64,000 bases of DNA from Chiridota heheva (Eukaryota; Echinodermata; Holothuroidea; Apodida; Chiridotidae). Position numbers and translations under genes: made by a program. The DNA is taken from assembly GCA_020152595.1 (NCBI GenBank), contig JAIGNY010000719.1:735001-799000 (forward strand). The letters run 5' to 3'. Positions 58,180 through 64,000 of the stretch are shown piece by piece. Under the pieces are notes generated by a model that saw only the letters and a list, made by a program, of their open reading frames with translations, was not told the DNA's origin and did not search any database. Each line of letters starts with the position of its first letter. Position 1 is the stretch's first letter.

Positions 58180-60380
58180 CTAAATTGAGCAAAATAACAA
58201 TTTTTACCATCAAAATCCAATTACAAATGGCCATTCTTAAGCTGTTTTTATTCTTTTATTTTGGTGTCAATTTGCATAAAAAAATTGAGCAGTTTTTCTT
58301 TTCATTGAAATTGTGCATGTCAAAAAATGCACAAACATTGGTCAGCCACACTTTAAAAAATGAATGTGTCAAAAAATAAAGAGATTGTTTATTTTTAATG
58401 TAAAGTGAAAAAACATTTGTCGTTAAAAGGTGCTTGGGAAAATTGATTTAAACTGGGTCATTATTTGCTGATAATTAGAGGTGGATACTTTTGCTATAAG
58501 TTAATAGTGCATATTGGATTTGGGATAATGTAGCATGCTTTTAGGGCCATGGAGGAATTTGTTGTTGGGGAGTTAGCCGGAGATGGACTGGTGTCTTGTC
58601 CAGGGGAGGTACCTCTATGTGGAAAAACAAAATTGCATTAAAAAATTGAGCAATTTTTCTTTCCATTGAAATTTTGCATGTCAAAAATTGCACAAACTTG
58701 GATAAGCCACACTTAAACAAATGAATGTGTCAAAATTTAAAAGATTGTTTTTTCTTAACGTGAAGTGAAAGATACATTTGTGGTTAAAAGGTGCGTGGGA
58801 AAATTGATTTAAACTGGAATCATCTGCTTATGATTAGAGGTGGATAATTTTTTGTAAGGTAATAGTGAATATTGGATTTGGGATGATGTAGCATGCTTTT
58901 TTTTTCTTCAAAAGAATTGAGCAGTTTTTTTTTCCATTGAAATTTTGCATATCAGAAAATTCGTAAACATTGATCAGCCACACTTTAAAAAATGAAAGTG
59001 TCAAAAATTTAAAGATTGTTTTTTTTTTAATGTAAAGTGAAAAAACATTTGTGGTTAAAAGGTGCTTAGGAAAATTGATTTAAATTGGGCCATTATCTGC
59101 TTATGATTAGAGGTAGATACTTTTTTGTAAGTTAATAGTGCATATTGGATTTGGGGTGATGTAGCATGCTTTTAAAAAAAAAATATAAGCAGTTTTTCTT
59201 TCCATTGAAATTTTGCATATCAGAAAATGCGTAAACATTGATCAGCCACACTTTAAGAAATGAAAGTGTCAAAAATTGAAAAAACTGAGGAAAATTAATT
59301 TAAACTGCACCATTATTTGTTCATGATTAGAGGTTAGTACTTTTTCTGTTAATTAATTGTGCATATTTTATTTGAAATGATGTAGCATGCTATGATGCTT
59401 TTAGGGCAATTGAGGAATTGAATGCTGGGGAGTTAGCCGAGAATGGACAGGTGTCCTGTCCAGAGGAGGTATTATCTCTTATCTTTTTGCATCACAGAGA
59501 GAGCTGATGAGCATCAGCCCCGTAAGTCATCAAGCTTGGGAAAGGATTAATATTTATTCAAATGAACAAAATGCTCATGATTAGAGTTGGGTACTTTCTT
59601 GTAAATTGATACTGAATATTTTATTTAGAGATGTCAAATTCTTTCATGGAGATTAAGGGAGGAAGAGTGCTATGTGAGTAATGATGGGAATTTAACCAGA
59701 AATGGACTGGTGTCCTGTTGTCCTGAGGGGGTATTATCTATAATCTTTTTGCATTACAGAAAGAACCGATAAGCATGAGCCTCGTGATTCATCAAGCTTG
59801 GGAAAGGATTAACTTTTATCCAAATGAACAAAATGCTCATGATTAGACTTAGGTACTTTTTGTTAATTAATAGTGAATATTTTATTCAGAGATGTAAAAT
59901 TCTTTCATGGAAATTAAGGTAGGAAGAGTGCTATGTGAGTAATGATGGAAAGTTAACCAGGAATAGACTGGTGGCCAGTCCAGGGGAGGTATTATTTCTC
60001 ATCTTTTGGCATCACAGAAAGAACGATAAGCATCGGCTTTGCGAGTCATCAGGCTTGAACTTTTATCCGAATGAACAAAATGCTCATGATTAGAGTTGGG
60101 TAGTTTTTCTGTAAATAAATAGTGAATATTGTTTTGGGGATGATGTAGCATGCTTTCAGGAAAATTGAGAAAGGGCAGTGTTAAGTGAGCAATGCTGGGG
60201 AGTCAAGCAGGGAAGGACTGGTGTCCTATCCAGGGGAGGACTGGTGTCCTGTCCAGGGGAGGACTGGTGTCCTGTCCAGGGGAGGTGTTACCTCTTATCT
60301 TTTTGTTTCACAGAAAGAACGGATAAGCATCAGCCTGAATTGAAATTCTTTTGTATATGTACCATCTGCTATAAACTGAA
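58180..60380. repeat. ~260-270-bp satellite-like tandem array, about eight units in two subfamilies
   Basis: Subfamily 1 (58,180-59,380) is marked by ATTGAGCAGTTTTTCTTTCC, GATCAGCCACACTT, AAAATTGATTTAAACTG and GATGTAGCATGC; starts are near 58,284, 58,646, 58,916 and 59,183. Subfamily 2 (59,400-60,380) is marked by GGACTGGTGTCCTGTCCAG, GCATCACAGAAAGAAC, CATCAAGCTTGGGAAAGGAT and AACAAAATGCTCATGATTAG; starts are near 59,444, 59,703, 59,966 and 60,216. Both share ATGATTAGAGGT/TTGG and TAATAGTGAATATT. A 23-bp triplication sits in the last unit. Confidence 0.85.
60214..60284. repeat. 23-bp triplication inside the satellite
   Basis: GGACTGGTGTCCTRTCCAGG plus GGA repeats three times head to tail. 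Confidence 0.9.
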
Positions 60381-60384
60381 ATAA

Positions 60385-61766
60385 TTTACACCACAATCTG
60401 TTCTCTTCATGAGTGTAATAGGGAACTAAAATTATGTGACTGCCCCCTGCAAAGTTTTGCATCTGCTAAAATTATTAAACGTAAACCTTTCAAATGACAT
60501 TTATGTAACATGAGAGTAGCCAAATAAAACAAACTTTTTAGTTTGTGAAATGAAAAATTAGTGTATTCATAATTTATTTATGAAAGCACTAAATACATTA
60601 CACCAAAGCATTTTGAAAATCTTTATTCCACAATAATCTGCATGCCACAACTTTTCTTTGAAAGAACAGATAACTAAAGTGTGCAAGAAGTTTTTTTAAT
60701 ATTTGATATTTGCTTCCTTCTTTTTCTCTACCATATATATATCCCATCCTTTAAACTGAGAAAAGTGTGTTAATTAATTTAGTAGTTAATTGTGTAATAT
60801 GTTTGTCAATAATTAAGTAGACAATTAATATGTTTGTTAAGAATTAACTTATTGATTAGTTAACTTACTAGTACTTCAAAAAAGTAATTAATCTAATTAG
60901 CCGATTGGTTAATTGATTAGTGAACTTATTTAACAGTTACAAATCATTTAAGATTTCACTTGAGGTCTAAAATAAATTATTTTGAGTGAGCTCCCACGAT
61001 AATTGCCAGTGTCTGTCTTCTTTCTCACTTGGGTTGAAAAAAATAAAAAAATAGTGGAACTGGTATATGTCTTTTAAGTATGGGAGTTTAACTCCCTTTT
61101 CCTTGACTTTTCATCTCGGTCAACCACAACTATGCGTGGGGACAAAGCAATTTGTAATTAGAAACTCACATTTAATCATTCTGTGATAGATTTAGGTAAT
61201 CCATCCATCAATTGCACATTAATTGAAAACCGTGCACATTATTGCTATATGTCCCATGGCCTAACGTGAGAAATGCAATATTAGAAATGAGTTCGCACTA
61301 AAAAAATTAGTTTAAATGACTAACGGGTCAACGCGTTAAAGGAGTCAATGTACATCATGTAGAATGGGATAGAAAATATACCCATATGGCATTCACTTTA
61401 TTTATTTTGAGGAAGTAAATACAATATGCTCAAATATGAATGGAATGGATACTCCAATATTGCCCACGTGCTCAAATATATACATCAAAGGGAAATGAGT
61501 GTTTACGACGTATTACCAGATTACGTTTCTGAGGAATTAATAACAACCGAAAGTTTCCGGCTTGAAAAGTGAAAGTATTCCAGAAGCGGGTATTAGTGAA
61601 AACTTAACTGCGGCCTTTCCAAATTTAAATCACATTTGAAGACTGCATGTTCCTATATGGATGTTTGATGGTAAAACTCTTGAAAATATATTTTGTCGCA
61701 CATTAAATTCGAAAGTTTGTGCTATGAACTTGAACATCTTGCTTAAGATTAATTATCAGAATATCG
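60385..61766. other. 5' flank of the receptor gene; TTAATT-rich stretch
   Basis: 60,760-60,950 is made of diverged GTTAATTGATTAGT-like words. Nothing else was recognised. The promoter of the receptor gene must lie in or upstream of this stretch. Confidence 0.4.
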
Positions 61767-62870
61767 ATGCAGATTAGAATGGAGAACACTACGCCGACGT
61801 CATGTGCATTACGTCTGATACATCTGGAAATTTCGAAGAATTTTTCCTCGTATTCTTATTCTTCCAGCATCAGCGAAAGTGAATCTTTGTACGGTAGCTC
61901 ATACGACGTGGCCTTCTCCTCAAGAGATGCAATAGCTCGCAGTTTGTATTTTGCACTTTCAGGATTTGGTGTTGTATTTAACCTTCTCTTCGTGGTGGCT
62001 GTGTTAAGGAGTAATTACTTATGTAAACAGCGACTGAATAAATACATCGTGAACTTAGTCTTGTCGGATACTTTATTTCTTCTCTTTACAATAATCACAC
62101 ATATGTGGGATGCATATAATATTAATCTAATCACCGTTGATGACGATTGCTTGATGGTTTTAAAATTTATGATAATGCCGTCTGCCAAATTCCTTTTTCT
62201 CTACACATCTGAATTCATAGTTGTTTACATCGCGTGGGAGAGATACAATGCCATTTGTAAACCAATCAAATCATTAGCCTCAAGAAAAAGTTGGTCCCTA
62301 CCTCTTCAAATGTTCATCGCATATTCCGTATCGTTTACTTTGCTGACTTTACAAATGGTACTTTTCTTTGTGTTCACTCAAATGAAAATATATCTGTCTA
62401 CAGTTACTGTAATACACGTCATACCATTTGGACTCACATTGATTGTAGCAACAATATTGAACGTCCACGTTGTTTTGGCAATCAAACGATCGACCTTTGA
62501 AGGAAAGAAGGATCGAAAAAGAAATCGGATAAGTCTTGTTTTGGCTATCAACTCCGCTGTGTTTTTCTTGTTACTATTTCCATACATTATCAAATTACTC
62601 CTGAATTTCTCTAAAGAAGATGAGACTGGGATCTTAAAAGTAGACACCATCGAGATAGTCAGTACATCTTGTTTAATCTTAGGCTCATCGATAAATCCAG
62701 TTATCTATACCATTGGATGCAACGCTTATCGCAAGGCTATTGCCGAGACTTATTTCTGTTTGCCTGGAACGAGTCTGCTGCTTAGACGTGGCAGTAGCAC
62801 TGGAAGTAGCTCAACCTTAAAGTTTTACATGAGTCGACGATCGACGGGTAGGCGATCTACAAATAGCTAG
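61767..62870 (+). CDS. Class A (rhodopsin-like) G-protein-coupled receptor, probably for a neuropeptide
   Basis: One uninterrupted exon of 367 codons. The second ATG (61,779, AGAATGG) has a better start context and would give 363. The N-terminal tail has N-glycosylation sites NTT and NFS and is Ser-rich. Helices: TM1 60-82 (N72); TM2 91-113 (LVLSD, D101); Cys128 at the top of TM3; ERY 158-160 at its end; TM4 178-203; TM5 208-238 (P220); TM6 255-279 with FPY in place of CWxP; TM7 295-317 with NPVIY 310-314. The C-tail is Ser/Arg-rich, with CLP near 331 as a possible palmitoylation site. The second extracellular loop has no Cys to pair with Cys128, which is unusual. Ligand unknown; the features fit invertebrate peptide receptors. 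Single-exon structure suggests descent from a retrocopy or a fast-expanding family. Confidence 0.9.
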   Translation: MQIRMENTTPTSCALRLIHLEISKNFSSYSYSSSISESESLYGSSYDVAFSSRDAIARSLYFALSGFGVVFNLLFVVAVLRSNYLCKQRLNKYIVNLVLSDTLFLLFTIITHMWDAYNINLITVDDDCLMVLKFMIMPSAKFLFLYTSEFIVVYIAWERYNAICKPIKSLASRKSWSLPLQMFIAYSVSFTLLTLQMVLFFVFTQMKIYLSTVTVIHVIPFGLTLIVATILNVHVVLAIKRSTFEGKKDRKRNRISLVLAINSAVFFLLLFPYIIKLLLNFSKEDETGILKVDTIEIVSTSCLILGSSINPVIYTIGCNAYRKAIAETYFCLPGTSLLLRRGSSTGSSSTLKFYMSRRSTGRRSTNS

Positions 62871-63008
62871 AGTTCGAATTATCAAAAACCTTGTTTCTCA
62901 GAGTGGCTAAGACCACATTGCCACGCAATAAGTTCACCAGAAAAATAATGTCCTCAATTTCAACCTATACTGAAGTTTAACTGTATGCAACACTTTTCTT
63001 TTCAGCGA

Positions 63009-63014
63009 AATAAA
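63009..63014 (+). terminator. Polyadenylation signal AATAAA of the receptor gene
   Basis: AATAAA lies 139 bases after the stop codon in an AT-rich context. It is the first canonical signal downstream. Confidence 0.6.
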
Positions 63015-63019
63015 GCTTA

Positions 63020-64000
63020 AAATAGCACCAAAAAAATATAGCATCATCTTCTTCAAATTTGTATAAGTGTTTCCTTTGCAAGCTTTCAGATAAAGGTTTA
63101 TTTGCTGGTTCTGGGATCTTTTCTTTTATAAGATTCAGATATGTGTGCAGAAAATCTTTCGTGATTTTATCTCCTTTCTAAAAAGCATCACTTACTTATT
63201 ATCGCGAGAACTAAACGTTTCTAGGATTGTTGCTTGTTACGTGAACTATTTACATTTATTCATTTAAATAAGCACAACTGCGTAACCAAAATGTTTTAAC
63301 AATTCTTAAACTGACTCAGTCAAGAAATCTAAATTCGAATTAACAATGGCCTTACAGTTTTTTGTTGCACGTTCGTGCTTCAATACTATTCTTGCTAGTG
63401 AATTAAATCATCTAAAGTGACATATAACATAATAAAAACTAAATAAAAGCAGTCCTATCGTATTGAAAACCTCCAACCGCAATCTTAGTTTCTTGAAGTA
63501 AACGATTAACAAATAATTGAAAACACTCAACTTGTAGTGGTGTACATCAGAAGAAGGTACACTTCGAAGCAAGCCAGCTTCGGTACCGAACTGTAAAGAA
63601 ATCTGGTAAACATTTCATGTCAAGTACACGATCATCCTGTTGCTTCATGGCGCGTGTGTGGCATCCTGTCTTTCTTCTTTCCCGCAAAGATTTCAACAAG
63701 CTAGAAGACTGTATTGGAGAAAGTGCTTAAGAATTTGTTGCAATTTAGCGCTTCACTACTCTTACAAAATTAGTAGTGAACATGATTTTTTATGGAAAGT
63801 ATATCTAAATTATGAGTTGGTAGTCAATAGTTTATTTTCATATGTAACTTATGTTCCTCAGCCAAATAATTGTTCTGAAAGATTGTGCTGTTGTGGAAAG
63901 AAAGGAATACAGATATTAAAATCATAATATTTTAAATGCTTGTAAACCCCAACATTTTCAGATGTAAATAAGACAATAATATCCTGTGGAAGTAAAGAAT
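63020..64000. other. Unannotated sequence
   Basis: A frame of 95 codons at 63,640-63,927 (+) has several Cys but no family features and no splice or repeat context. I cannot call it a gene. Confidence 0.35.

Noticed and set aside
63640..63927. 95-codon Cys-containing frame
   Set aside because: No motif, no family resemblance and no supporting gene structure.

Overview
The window looks like nuclear DNA of an animal, most likely a marine invertebrate. The reasons are: genes split by GT/AG introns, long AT microsatellites, tRNA-derived SINEs, several non-LTR retrotransposon relics, and repeat families typical of marine invertebrate genomes. I lean towards a deuterostome because of the SINE types, but the sequence does not settle this. 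No prokaryotic features are present, and nearly all long open frames are accidents of tandem repeats.

Two genes appear intact. The first is a nine-coding-exon organic anion transporter (OATP/SLCO family, 698 codons) on the + strand at 30,681-39,301, with canonical splice sites, a reading frame open across every junction, the WIGAWW superfamily signature and a Kazal-like loop. The second is a single-exon class A G-protein-coupled receptor at 61,767-62,870. A decayed partial OATP copy, introns and 3' flank included, lies at 14,184-17,870. An isolated exon-1 fragment is at 25,892-25,970. The locus was therefore once a small tandem OATP cluster.

Layout. 1-6 kb: nested LINE and MITE debris, a 140-bp tandem repeat and two long (AT)n arrays. 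6.4-9.7 kb: a broken, intron-containing member of a repetitive family of uncharacterised invertebrate proteins with a PIN-like C-terminal part. 11.8-12.7 kb: an 876-bp perfect-armed palindrome filled with (AT)n, directly followed by a LINE fragment. 14-18 kb: OATP pseudogene. 19.0-20.6 kb: a DNA transposon with TTAA target sites and 20-bp-class terminal inverted repeats, carrying a truncated Mutator/Kolobok-like open frame. 20.9-23.3 kb: a minus-strand L2/CR1-like LINE. 26-28 kb: three SINEs. 29.7-30.5 kb: a 45-bp minisatellite just upstream of the OATP gene. 30.7-39.3 kb: OATP, with a dead Ty3/gypsy integrase in intron 4 and a 320-bp (AT)n array in intron 8. 42.7-43.2 kb: a fold-back MITE. 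46.0-49.3 kb: a 23-bp minisatellite with a higher-order period near 1.7 kb. 49.7-55.6 kb: a decayed virus-like (Polinton/adintovirus-like) element. 58.2-60.4 kb: a roughly 265-bp satellite-like array. 61.8-62.9 kb: the receptor.

The most interesting part is the 49.7-55.6 kb element. It has a protein-primed-type family B DNA polymerase with a very long N-terminal region (+), an adenain-like cysteine protease (-), and two related fibre-like genes that share the start MPVNKFG and the phage-tail-fibre-like GGTM / DATTK-YVDN repeats. The second fibre gene and the protease diverge from a 42-bp gap. The element is bracketed by the same 23-bp minisatellite. All of its genes carry frameshifts or stops, so it is an old copy, but the gene set is unusual.
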